From: Desulfoprunum benzoelyticum
Lineage (GTDB): Bacteria; Desulfobacterota; Desulfobulbia; Desulfobulbales; Desulfocapsaceae
DNA length: 56,260 nt
NCBI RefSeq assembly: GCF_014201505.1
Contig: NZ_JACHEO010000021.1
Span: 1-56,260, forward strand
Direction of reading: 5' to 3'
Shown here: one piece after another, positions 8,475-16,510 of the stretch
How positions within the stretch are numbered: position 1 is the first letter of the stretch
Layout of the letters: the number at the start of each line of letters is the position of its first letter
Notes under the pieces: model-generated
Database searches by the model: none
What the model was told of the DNA's origin: nothing
The model's input: the letters and a program-made list of their open reading frames with translations, nothing else
Position numbers and translations under genes: made by a program

Positions 8475-8801
8475 CTATGCCTGCAAAAGACGCCGTTGCA
8501 GGAGTGTCTGCCTGTCGCGGCGGTCGTCGGCAATCACCATCACATAGACAGTTTCTGCCATGACCCGGTAGATGATGCGATAGGGTTTAAAAAAAATCTC
8601 ACGGTACTCGCGAAGCCCGACAGCCAGGAGTTCCTTCGGCCAGGCTCCCCGGACCGGGTTTTCAGCGAGGCTGAAGAAGGCCTTCTCTATTTGCTCGAGA
8701 ACGTAAACCGCCCTTCCCGGAGCGTCGTGTGATTCGATGGAGTCGTACAACTCTTCCAGGTCCCGGGATGCATCGTCGGTCAGCACCACCTGGAAGGTCA
8801 T
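8475..8801 (-). CDS. Type II toxin, RelE/ParE family
   Basis: A 108-residue RelE/ParE-fold protein: N-terminal FQVVLTDDASRDLEELYDSIES, central PVRGAWPKELLAVGLREYREIFF and C-terminal YRIIYRVMAETVYVMVIADDRRD match the family in order and length. Such toxins act on gyrase (ParE) or ribosome-bound mRNA (RelE). The bulky YREIFFKPYRIIYRV core and YVMVIADDRRD tail are more ParE/YoeB-like, but the target cannot be fixed. The start codon overlaps the stop of the upstream antitoxin frame (ATGA), the usual coupling. That antitoxin frame is interrupted, so the toxin may be weakly expressed or already inactive. Confidence 0.85.
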   Translation of the reverse strand: MTFQVVLTDDASRDLEELYDSIESHDAPGRAVYVLEQIEKAFFSLAENPVRGAWPKELLAVGLREYREIFFKPYRIIYRVMAETVYVMVIADDRRDRQTLLQRRLLQA

Positions 8802-9076
8802 CGGCGACTCGTGCTCCGGTCTCGCAGTCGCTGAACGGCATCCCCGGCGGGTTGGACCTTGCCCTCCTCGATCTGCCGCGTACCGAGCGCGAGAATCTTC
8901 AGAAGAGCCATGGTCTCCTGCGCTTGCTCATAACTTTCGATGTCCTGCAGCACGGCCCTGACTTCACCATTCTGGGTGATGACCAGGGGTTCTCACTGCG
9001 CCGACAGGTTGCGCACGATTTCCGCGGCATGGGCCTTCAGGTAACTGATCGGTTTTATCTGACTCGATAGCTTCAT
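8798..9076 (-). pseudogene. Phd/YefM-type antitoxin gene with in-frame TGA at codon 28
   Basis: Reading from an ATG with a strong AAGGAGG site gives MKLSSQIKPISYLKAHAAE, then IVRNLSAQ, then TGA (bases 8993-8995). The same frame continues EPLVITQNGEVRAVLQDIE and runs to the toxin start, 92 codons in all counting the TGA. This is a complete Phd/YefM antitoxin. Homologues often have Gly at the stop position (a one-base GGA to TGA change would explain it). It is either a recent nonsense mutation, a sequencing error, or read-through. No convincing bacterial SECIS hairpin was seen after the TGA, and selenocysteine would be unexpected in this family. Confidence 0.8.
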
Positions 9077-9257
9077 AACCATCCTCCTTTCAAGACTGAA
9101 TATAGTCCGAAAACAGGTCAGCTTGCAATCTGAAACGCTACCGGTTCGCAGACAGGCGTCAAGGATTCATTCGCTGTCTCCGGAACTACCGTCCGAACTA
9201 CAGTCTGTTAGACGCAAACGAACAGGAAGGGCATAGCGCAACGATAAAAATTCCTCG

Positions 9258-10382
9258 TTATTCTTTTGCCCATTCGTAGCGGTCCTGGTCCAAAGACAGC
9301 AGATGTTCACGCATGGCAGCTCGCTTGTCTGGACTAAGCTGTCGGAAAATGCTTTTTAATTCAGAATCTACTTGTGATTCCTTGAAGCCCCGTTCAACAG
9401 CCATTTCATACCACCTTTGGCCCTGCTCGTAATTGCTTTGCTCGTAATGTACTGCCCCAAGAAGTGTGCATGGACGAAAGTCGTGAGGTGTCAATTTATG
9501 CGCCCGGCTGCCAAGTTCAAGTGCCGTATCGAATGCAGATAAATCGCGATGTGCGCCACCAAGCGTCGTGCAAAGCGCTGATTGCAGTTTTGCGTTCTTG
9601 ACCAGCGAAATCTCAGTCCTGCCAAGAAGCTGTATCGCCTGTTGAGGTTCTTCGCATTTGCGGAAATGTCCACTTGCGTTGACTGCTTGCCACAGATCAC
9701 CTGTTCGTCTGAACTCGGCAGCCAAGTATCTTGCTTCGACAAGATGATACCGTTCCGCCAATTCTATTGTCAGATAGCGATCATAGGTGTCGTCGCCTTG
9801 GGTAGACAGCCAAATAAACTCCTCTGCTGAAATCCGCGATCCATTCTCGAGCATGCGTAACAGCCCCAGAAGCCTTGGGTAGTTCTTGGGATCGATGAAT
9901 GCCTCCAGCCCGTATTGCTGCCGTAATTCGCGTTCACGGATTTTGGCCTGATAACGCGGGTCAGCCAACCGCGCACGTCGCTCCTCCAGACGTGCCCAAT
10001 GCTCCTCCAGGCGGGCACGTTGCTCGGCCTCGTATTGCTCATGTCTCCGCCGCACAAAATTTCGACGTTCTTGCTCTGCTTCCTCAGCCTCAGCGAGGAA
10101 CCTGATCCGTCTGGCCTCTTTTCCTACCGCTTCCTGCCTTTCGACTTGTTCCTCTTGAGCTAGCGGAAGGTAATCGGCAAAAGTTATCTCCTCGGTTGCT
10201 AATAGATATAACGCAACGAAGCATCCTTGATTCAAAAAATCCAGAAGTTCATCGGAAATCTTTTCATTGGTCTCGAGTTTCTCAAGAATAATAGCGAATC
10301 GTCCACCAGGGATGGCTGCATCTTTTAAATCATTTATCAGGTATTTATTTGCTGTATTCAGCAATATATCATTACTCATCAT
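9258..10382 (-). CDS. Hypothetical coiled-coil / TPR-like protein (374 aa)
   Basis: Not recognised as a named family. Residues 1-75 form a helical N-terminal module; 78-155 are a highly charged Glu/Arg-rich coiled coil (repeated RLEE and RRARL units); 250-345 look like tetratricopeptide-type helices (ALCTTLGGAHRDLSAFDTAL, then CTLLGAVHYEQSNYEQG). A short helical module seems duplicated on both sides of the coiled coil: LEKLETNEKISDELLDFL near 33-50 and LRMLENGSRISAEEFIWL near 175-192. No signal peptide or membrane helix is present. Base composition is visibly AT-richer than the flanking metabolic genes and it neighbours a toxin-antitoxin pair, which suggests horizontal acquisition. The start is a Met-Met pair after GAGGG. 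Confidence 0.75.
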   Translation of the reverse strand: MMSNDILLNTANKYLINDLKDAAIPGGRFAIILEKLETNEKISDELLDFLNQGCFVALYLLATEEITFADYLPLAQEEQVERQEAVGKEARRIRFLAEAEEAEQERRNFVRRRHEQYEAEQRARLEEHWARLEERRARLADPRYQAKIRERELRQQYGLEAFIDPKNYPRLLGLLRMLENGSRISAEEFIWLSTQGDDTYDRYLTIELAERYHLVEARYLAAEFRRTGDLWQAVNASGHFRKCEEPQQAIQLLGRTEISLVKNAKLQSALCTTLGGAHRDLSAFDTALELGSRAHKLTPHDFRPCTLLGAVHYEQSNYEQGQRWYEMAVERGFKESQVDSELKSIFRQLSPDKRAAMREHLLSLDQDRYEWAKE

Positions 10383-10441
10383 GTATCCCTCGATGATGTT
10401 TCCATGTCAGGTGTTCGTGGATTCCGGGCGAATTTGTCAAT

Positions 10442-11623
10442 CTACATTTTGTCAGATTCTTTGACAGAGATGATGGGGCTTGTGGTTGCAGCAGGCGGCT
10501 GGAAAAGATGTCCCGTTATCATGCCTCTGGTCGTGCCGAAGGCGGCCACTCCCCATGCTGCGAGCAGCCCTATATAAAAAGAGACACTGGCCCAGGCAAA
10601 CAGTGGCAGACCGGTATGATGCGCCAGCTGCGCCGTCCCGGTGACGCACGTGCCGACCGGAAAGGTAAAGGCCCAATAGGTGAGGGCAAACTTCATGTTT
10701 CGTTGGCTGGCCCGGACGGTCAAAAGAATCGCGAAACAGGTCCAGAGGATCACAAACCCGAAGATCGGGACACTGTAAAACACGGCAAACAGTTCAAAGC
10801 CAGAAGCAAGTTCAGCCGGGACAGCCCCCTTGGCAACGGTGCCCAGTATTCCGGCGGCGGTCATCGATTGCCCCAGGGGCCCGAGAACGATCCACAGGGT
10901 CGGAACGCGCGAGGTGCCCGAAGTCCCGTGATGCGCCAGCCGACTCCAGATCATCGAAATAATGATCAGCGCGGCCAGCAGACTCAGGCCGAACTGGGAA
11001 AAGCAGAGATAAAAGAGCGTTTGCCTCGGCACGCCCATGGGCGTGTAGGGAACGAGCATGGCGCCGATGGTGGCGGACACCATGGGAGGGACGACCGGCA
11101 TGAGCCAACCCCCGAACGCGGAGTCAGGGCGTACCGAGAATACGGTAAAGAGGCGGTAGGGAATGATGACGGCTGAACAAAAGCCCGTGATCGTGCCAAT
11201 GAGCCAGAGGGACCAGGCGATTTCCAGGGCAAGGTCCCGGCCGACGAGATTGTGGCCCACCAGGAGGGCGCCTCCGGCAACGGTCAGCGCGGCCATCGGA
11301 GGCGCTCCGTAGAACTGGGCCATCATCGGGTCCCGGAAATGTCTGGCCCAGGCATTTTTCTTTCGAAACAGGAAAAAGGTCGTTGCCAGCACGAGACCGA
11401 TCAGCATCGAGGAGGCGAGGCACCAGACAACAAGGGCAAACTCGCTGAGATGATCGGAGAAGAGTGGCAATGAGGCGGCGGCGTTGGCGATAATTCCGGT
11501 GCCCATCACCGAGGCAAACCAATTGGGGCCCACCTCGTAATCATAGTCTGCTCCGGTAACGTTATAAAAGAACCGTTTCCACCAGAAGCCCTTGACGCTT
11601 GTGTTCTTGAGATTGTTGTTCAT
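10442..11623 (-). CDS. TDT-family transporter (TehA/SLAC1-like)
   Basis: A 393-residue integral membrane protein with about ten hydrophobic segments. The opening VGPNWFASVMGTGIIANAAASLP is the classic first helix of tellurite-resistance/dicarboxylate transporters (TehA, Mae1, Ssu1 and SLAC1 relatives), which export anions such as dicarboxylates, sulfite or chloride. The start ATG follows GGGAATTCAGG. It ends 59 bp upstream of the coiled-coil/TPR gene on the same strand, which might be co-transcribed. The substrate cannot be deduced. Sulfite or organic-acid efflux would fit an anaerobic, possibly sulfur-metabolising host. Confidence 0.85.
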   Translation of the reverse strand: MNNNLKNTSVKGFWWKRFFYNVTGADYDYEVGPNWFASVMGTGIIANAAASLPLFSDHLSEFALVVWCLASSMLIGLVLATTFFLFRKKNAWARHFRDPMMAQFYGAPPMAALTVAGGALLVGHNLVGRDLALEIAWSLWLIGTITGFCSAVIIPYRLFTVFSVRPDSAFGGWLMPVVPPMVSATIGAMLVPYTPMGVPRQTLFYLCFSQFGLSLLAALIIISMIWSRLAHHGTSGTSRVPTLWIVLGPLGQSMTAAGILGTVAKGAVPAELASGFELFAVFYSVPIFGFVILWTCFAILLTVRASQRNMKFALTYWAFTFPVGTCVTGTAQLAHHTGLPLFAWASVSFYIGLLAAWGVAAFGTTRGMITGHLFQPPAATTSPIISVKESDKM

Positions 11624-11693
11624 CCTGAATTCCCAGGGACAGTTTGCTGAGTTTCCGGACGGAAACCAGGTAAAGTGTCATTGTATTTTTCTT

Positions 11694-12132
11694 TCACGGG
11701 CGTATCGCCCGGACGTTCCCGCGTGAGCGTCCCCCTTCGAAATACCGGTACACCGGGCCGCAGGCGAAGTCGATTTCCCAACGGCCGGGGGTTGGTTGCC
11801 GCTTGTCATCGACAATCCGGAAATCACCCCGCATGTTCATATCGCAGTCATTGTTCCTGTGCCAGAAAAATATTTTTGCCGGCTCGAACATCTCCGCCGT
11901 GGTGGGCGGGCGTCAACCATCGTAACCCCCAGTTGCAATCCGGCGGCATGGAGTTCGACCTCTTGTGCGGTGGCGACCCCTCTTTTTTTCTCAACCTGCC
12001 ACATTTTTCACGATCGCACCTCCTGGCAGATCAGGTTGCCCTGGGCCTGAGGCTTCCTGCCCGTACGCACCCGGATACGCCACCCATCAGCATGCAGGCG
12101 AAAAAACAGCAAAGCGATGTACGTTTCGTCAT
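11694..12132 (-). pseudogene. Degenerate small lipoprotein gene (frameshifts and stops)
   Basis: A good start (AGGAG before the ATG at 12132) opens MTKRTSLCCFFACMLMGG followed by VSGC, a textbook lipoprotein signal with lipobox Cys22, but the frame stops after 33 codons. Shifting frame gives GNLICQEVRS and, past a stop, KMWQVEKKRGVATAQEVEL. A third frame then gives EPAKIFFWHRNNDCDMNMRG and WEIDFACGPVYRYF before a stop at 11694. The three pieces read as one Cys-containing exported protein broken by at least two shifts. Interpretation rests on composition and continuity, not on a recognised family. Confidence 0.45.
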
Positions 12133-12486
12133 GGCGATCTCCTCTAAGGCGTGGGCTTCGATGGTCGGTCGGTGGCGATTGGACGCAGTATGAGATCTCT
12201 TTCGATACACATGAAGCCGTCGATTCCAGTCCTGCAATGTGCCTGCAATATCATGTACTATCCACGCCCCGCCGTTCAAAGTCAAATGCGGCACGTAGGT
12301 GAGCGGCAATTACTGTCCGCCGCCTTCCGTGAAGTCGGCGAAAGCGGGTCGTGGCCATTGTCCCATTGACAATCGCGCCCAAAGACATCACATCTGTACA
12401 GAGATCGGGAGCGATGGCGCCGGGGAACGGCAATCGCTCACCTGTCGGTCATTGACCACTCAACCCATTCTGATTGAGGAATATAC
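12133..12486. other. Intergenic region, no gene seen
   Basis: About 350 bp between the decayed lipoprotein start and the first alcohol dehydrogenase. No convincing sigma-54 site or riboswitch was found. Promoters for both divergent units probably lie here. Confidence 0.4.
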
Positions 12487-13641
12487 GTGACAATGGATGT
12501 AACCAAATTTGCCATTCCCGAGATCATCTTCGGCCGGGGCAGCCTCAACTATGCCGGTCAGTGCGCCCTGCGCCTGGGGGCCCGAAAGGTCCTGCTGGTC
12601 AGCGACTCCGGGATCGAGGAGGCCGGCTGGGTCCAGCGGCTGATGGATATCCTGCGCAAGGACGGGATCGACTGGGTCTATTACCCGGGGGTCAGTTCCA
12701 ATCCCCGTGATTTCCAGGTCGAGCAGGGCGCCGAGTTCTACCGCGAACACGGCGCCGACGTCATCATCGCCATCGGCGGCGGCAGTTCGATGGACACCGC
12801 CAAGGGGGTGGCGATCATCGCGAGCAACGGCGGCCGGATCAGGGATTACGAGGGGGCGAATCGGGTCAACCGGCCGCTGCCGCCGATGGTCCTGATCACC
12901 ACGACCGCCGGCAGCGGTTCGGATATCTCCCAGTTCTGCATCATCACCGATGTCGAGCGGGCGGTGAAGATGTCGATCATCACCCGCACCCTGGTCCCCA
13001 ATATCTCCATCGTCGATCCGCTGATCCTTCAGACCAAGAGCGAGACGCTGATCATCCAGTCGGCCGTCGATGCCCTCGCCCACGCCATCGAGGCCTATAT
13101 CTCGACCATTGCGTCGCCCTTTACCGCCATGCAGTCGCTGAAGGCGATCGACCTGATCCTCCGCTATCTGCCGCAAGCGGTGGCGACCCGCTCGATGGAC
13201 TTCCTGGAACAATTGAGCATCGCCTCGACCGCCGCTTCCATGGCCTTCAGCAACGCCAGTCTCGGCGCCGAGCACGCCCTGGCCCATTCTCTCGGCGGCC
13301 ATTTCGACATGCGGCACGGGGTCATCCACCCGATCCTGCTGACCGCGGTCATGCGTTTCAATCTTTATCACGCCGAGGCCAGGATGGCCGAAATCGGCCG
13401 GGTGGTGCTCGACCGGACCGTCGGTACGCCCCGGGAGACGGCGCTGGCCGGCATCGACCGACTCGAATCGTTTTTTGCCTCGTTCGATGTGCCGCTGCGG
13501 TTGCGGCAGGTCATCGCCGAGGCCGACCGCCGGTATCTCGAGCCGATCTGCCGGATGGCGGTCAACGACGCCTGCAACCTCACCAATCCCCGGCCCGCCT
13601 CGTGGCAGGAATTCCTCCAGATCTGCGAGGAGGTGTGGTGA
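12487..13641 (+). CDS. Iron-containing alcohol dehydrogenase (first copy)
   Basis: A 384-residue group III (Fe-type) alcohol dehydrogenase, interconverting alcohol and aldehyde with NAD(H). It shows GGGSSMDTAKG (nucleotide binding), TTAGSGSDIS, and the metal ligands in SAVDALAHAIEAY (Asp, His), HALAHSLGGHFDMRHG (two His). Two starts are possible: GTG at 12487, with GAGG 7-8 nt upstream, or ATG two codons later; the GTG fits the ribosome-binding site better. Its stop overlaps the start of the histidine kinase (TGATG), so enzyme, kinase and response regulator form one operon. Substrate is unknown; context suggests a short primary alcohol. Confidence 0.92.
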   Translation: MTMDVTKFAIPEIIFGRGSLNYAGQCALRLGARKVLLVSDSGIEEAGWVQRLMDILRKDGIDWVYYPGVSSNPRDFQVEQGAEFYREHGADVIIAIGGGSSMDTAKGVAIIASNGGRIRDYEGANRVNRPLPPMVLITTTAGSGSDISQFCIITDVERAVKMSIITRTLVPNISIVDPLILQTKSETLIIQSAVDALAHAIEAYISTIASPFTAMQSLKAIDLILRYLPQAVATRSMDFLEQLSIASTAASMAFSNASLGAEHALAHSLGGHFDMRHGVIHPILLTAVMRFNLYHAEARMAEIGRVVLDRTVGTPRETALAGIDRLESFFASFDVPLRLRQVIAEADRRYLEPICRMAVNDACNLTNPRPASWQEFLQICEEVW

Positions 13642-14834
13642 TGAAGGCCCTTACGACCCTCGAGGACCTGGTCGGCATCGAGCACTGCAAGCTCGGGTTT
13701 TACCAGGAGCTGCAGCAGAAGGTCGAACAGCTGAAGACCTCCAACCAGGAACTGGAAAAGAAACGCCGTGAGATCCAGGCGGTGCTCGACGGCATTACCG
13801 ACCTGATGGTGGTCCTGTCGGAAGATCTGCGGATCCAGCAGGTCAACCACGTCTTTACCGAGTGGTTTCCCGGCATCGATCCCATCGGCCGCACCTGCCA
13901 CGAGGTGTTCCGCGGCAGCACCAGCCGCTGCGGCGACTGCCCGGCCCTCCGTTCCCTCGACCTCGGCCAGATCGTCAAGGATCTCTGTATCTATAAGGTC
14001 AACAGCAAGTTCCGGCATTTCGAGATCATCGCCTCGCCGCTGAAGCTGTCGCCCACCGGCGAGCGCAGCGTACTGGTGTTCAAGCGCGACGTCACCCTGG
14101 AGAAAGAGTTCCAGGCCCAGTTCTACCAGGCCGAGAAGATGGCGACGGTCGGCGCCCTGGCGGCGGGGGTGGCCCATGAGATCAACAACCCGCTGACCGC
14201 GATCAGCGGCTTCGCCGAGGGGCTCAGGCGCCGCCTGGGCCGGGTCCGGGACTGCGTGGAGCCCGAGGTCTTTGCCGATTTCAAGGAATATGCCGATACC
14301 ATCGTCAAGGAATGTTCGCGCTGTCGCGATATCGTCCAGACCCTGCTGACCTTCAGCCGGCCGGTGGCCTCCTCGCTGTGGCCGGTCGACATGAACCAGT
14401 GCGTCAACGACACCCTGTTTCTGCTGAAGCATCATTTCAAGGAGCGGCGCGGCATCACCGTCAAGACGTCTCTGGCGCCGGGCCTGCCGAAGATCATGGG
14501 TGACGAATCGCAGCTGAAGCAGGTCATCATCAACCTGGTCACCAACGCCTTCGATGCCACGGGCAAGGGCGGCCATATCGATATCATCACCCGTGAACGG
14601 GCGGGCGGCGGGGTGGAACTGCTGGTCGAGGACAACGGCTGCGGCATCCCCCCCGAACTGCAGGACAAGCTGTTCGAGCCGTTTTTCACTACCAAGCCGG
14701 TGGGCAAGGGGATCGGCATCGGCCTGTCGACCTGTTATGCCATCGTCAAGCACCACCGGGGTGAAATCACCGTCACCAGCGAAAAGGACCGGGGCGCCTC
14801 GTTCAAGGTGTCGCTGCCGGGAATCGAGGTCTAG
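13641..14834 (+). CDS. PAS sensor histidine kinase
   Basis: A 397-residue soluble kinase. N-terminal coiled segment (20-48), PAS domain about 45-155 containing a TSRCGDCPALRS Cys pair (97 and 100), HisKA with phospho-acceptor His179 in AAGVAHEINNPL, and HATPase_c about 285-395 (NLVTNAFDA, DNGCGIPPE, GKGIGIGLS). No transmembrane helix, so it senses a cytoplasmic signal. The PAS Cys pair may respond to redox or metal, but such pairs are common in PAS domains of anaerobes. It starts inside the stop codon of the upstream Fe-ADH and is followed 7 bp later by its sigma-54 response regulator. Likely signal: alcohol, aldehyde or the resulting redox state (inference). Confidence 0.93.
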   Translation: MKALTTLEDLVGIEHCKLGFYQELQQKVEQLKTSNQELEKKRREIQAVLDGITDLMVVLSEDLRIQQVNHVFTEWFPGIDPIGRTCHEVFRGSTSRCGDCPALRSLDLGQIVKDLCIYKVNSKFRHFEIIASPLKLSPTGERSVLVFKRDVTLEKEFQAQFYQAEKMATVGALAAGVAHEINNPLTAISGFAEGLRRRLGRVRDCVEPEVFADFKEYADTIVKECSRCRDIVQTLLTFSRPVASSLWPVDMNQCVNDTLFLLKHHFKERRGITVKTSLAPGLPKIMGDESQLKQVIINLVTNAFDATGKGGHIDIITRERAGGGVELLVEDNGCGIPPELQDKLFEPFFTTKPVGKGIGIGLSTCYAIVKHHRGEITVTSEKDRGASFKVSLPGIEV

Positions 14835-14841
14835 TCGACAT

Positions 14842-16179
14842 ATGGAAGGCGATACATACAGCATCCTCGTCATCGATGACGAGGAATCGATCCGGCGACT
14901 GCTGCTGAAGGAACTGGCCAACGAGCGGCGCAACGTGATGGCGGCGGCCGACGCCGCCGCGGCAATGGCGCTGATCCGCAACCACTGGTTCGACGTCGTC
15001 ATCATGGATCTGCGCCTGCCGGATGTCCATGACCTCGACCTGCTGATCAAGATCAAGGAGCAGGTACTCCATGTCGAAGTCGTGATGATCACCGGCCACG
15101 GCGATATCGACAGCGCGGTCGAGGCAATGAAGCTCGGGGCCTGCGATTTCATCCGCAAACCGTTCAACCTGGACCAGCTCGATCTGGTAGTCGAGAAGGC
15201 CCACCAGCGGGTGCTGCTGGCCCGTCAGAACCGGATCCTGCGCCACACCAGCGGCCTCGAGCAGGAGAGGGTGCAGTTCATCGGCAACTCCACGGCCGTC
15301 GCCGAGATCCGCTTCCTGATCAACAAGGTCGCCCCGGCCCGGATTCCGGTGCTGATCACCGGCGATTCGGGGGTCGGCAAGGATGTCGTCGCCCGGCTGA
15401 TCCATCAGCGGTCGGCCTGCGCCGCCAACCCGATGATCATCAAGAACTGCGCCTCGCTGCAGAAGGAGCTGGCCCGCAGCGAACTGTTCGGCCATATGAA
15501 GGGGTCGTTCACCGGCGCCACCGAGTCGCGCGAGGGGCTGATGACCTATGCCCATGACAGCACCCTGTTTCTCGACGAGATCGGCGAGCTGCCGCTCGAG
15601 GTTCAGGCCTCGCTGCTCCGGGTGCTGGAGACCCAGAACTTCCGGCGGGTCGGCGAAAAGGAGGAGCGGACGGTCAACATCCGCTTTCTGTTCGCCACCA
15701 ACCGCAACCTCGCCGAAGAGGTCGAGCACGGCCGGTTCAACGAGGCCTTCTTCCATCGCATCAACGCCTTCACGATCAGGATTCCGGCCCTGCGCGAACG
15801 CAAGGAGGATCTGCCGCTGCTGGTCAACTATTTTCTCACCCGGCTCAGCCCCGACAACACCCCCTACCGCATCGTCGACAGCGCCATGGACTGTATCCTC
15901 CGCTATGCCTGGCCGGGCAATGTCCGGGAACTGCGCAATGTCATCGAGCGCTCGATCATCCTCGCTGAAAACAACCTCATCACCGAACGCTGTCTGCCCC
16001 GGGAGCTGGTGTCCGCGGCCGAAGAAGGACAGGCGGCACTGACCCTGGAGTCGGTCGAGAAAAACCATATCCTCAAGATCCTCGAATTCTACGACGGCAA
16101 CCGCCAGAAAACCGCCGAGACGCTGGGCGTCAGCCGCAAGACCCTCTACCGCAAGCTGGCGCAGTACGGCCGTGAGTGA
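14842..16179 (+). CDS. Sigma-54-dependent response regulator (NtrC family)
   Basis: A 445-residue enhancer-binding protein: receiver domain (1-125) with phospho-acceptor Asp56 in VIMDLRLPD; AAA+ domain (about 145-375) with Walker A GDSGVGKD, Walker B TLFLDEIGE and the sigma-54 contact loop GSFTGA (221-226; canonical GAFTGA, Ala replaced by Ser); and a Fis-type HTH at the end (NRQKTAETLGVSRKTLYRKL). Partner of the preceding PAS kinase. A consensus sigma-54 promoter 230 bp downstream, before the second Fe-ADH, is its most probable target. Ser at the second GAFTGA position occurs in natural family members, so activity is likely kept. Confidence 0.95.
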   Translation: MEGDTYSILVIDDEESIRRLLLKELANERRNVMAAADAAAAMALIRNHWFDVVIMDLRLPDVHDLDLLIKIKEQVLHVEVVMITGHGDIDSAVEAMKLGACDFIRKPFNLDQLDLVVEKAHQRVLLARQNRILRHTSGLEQERVQFIGNSTAVAEIRFLINKVAPARIPVLITGDSGVGKDVVARLIHQRSACAANPMIIKNCASLQKELARSELFGHMKGSFTGATESREGLMTYAHDSTLFLDEIGELPLEVQASLLRVLETQNFRRVGEKEERTVNIRFLFATNRNLAEEVEHGRFNEAFFHRINAFTIRIPALRERKEDLPLLVNYFLTRLSPDNTPYRIVDSAMDCILRYAWPGNVRELRNVIERSIILAENNLITERCLPRELVSAAEEGQAALTLESVEKNHILKILEFYDGNRQKTAETLGVSRKTLYRKLAQYGRE

Positions 16180-16188
16180 GATCCCGCT

Positions 16189-16205
16189 GCCCTGGCTGGC
16201 AGGGC
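16189..16205 (+). terminator. Short hairpin after the response regulator
   Basis: GCCCTG, 5-nt loop, CAGGGC, just past the stop codon. No U-run, so termination would be weak. Confidence 0.35.
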
Positions 16206-16209
16206 GCGG

Positions 16210-16312
16210 TGTCATTTAGTCCCATTTTCCCATCCCTGCTGTGTCATTCTGACCCGTCCTTCTTTAAGTTGTCGGTATCTGTCATTTTTCGGGCGTAGAT
16301 TTCTCCAGATAC
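16210..16312 (+). promoter_or_regulatory. Candidate upstream activating sequences for the sigma-54 regulator
   Basis: Three direct TGTCATT copies begin at 16210, 16242 and 16280. The middle one belongs to the palindrome GTCATTCTGAC (16243-16253), and an inverted pair GTATCTG/CAGATAC sits at 16275-16281 and 16306-16312. They lie about 100-200 bp upstream of the -24/-12 promoter, the usual place for NtrC-type binding sites. Which motif is bound is inference. Confidence 0.45.
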
Positions 16313-16410
16313 GGTCCTTTCGGCTCAAATTATTTTCCGCTGCGGACAATATGACGTTCCCTTTGCTTCATTTTTAAACATAAGATATTGATATTTCATT
16401 ATAATTAAAT

Positions 16411-16426
16411 TGGCACGCGAATTGCT
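16411..16426 (+). promoter_or_regulatory. Sigma-54 (-24/-12) promoter of the second Fe-ADH
   Basis: TGGCACG-N4-TTGCT matches the sigma-54 consensus TGGCACG-N4-TTGCW at every defined base, with GG and GC ten bases apart. It lies 85 bp before the start codon, in an AT-rich stretch, and directly downstream of a gene for a sigma-54 activator. Confidence 0.92.
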
Positions 16427-16510
16427 ATAGTATTACTGTCCAGCCTAAGGATCCAGGCCGGGCACCACACGGATTGAATCAAACCACAATCGAACAACGG
16501 AGGTTTCACC

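Noticed and set aside
8993..8995. TGA as a selenocysteine codon in the antitoxin
   Set aside because: No convincing SECIS-type hairpin just downstream, and Phd/YefM proteins have no redox site; nonsense mutation or sequence error is simpler.
11675..12193. 172-codon plus-strand frame over the decayed lipoprotein region
   Set aside because: Low-quality composition, no ribosome-binding site; the opposite strand has a clear lipoprotein signal.
13368..15167. 599-codon antisense frame over the kinase and regulator
   Set aside because: It opposes two intact two-component genes and has no family character.
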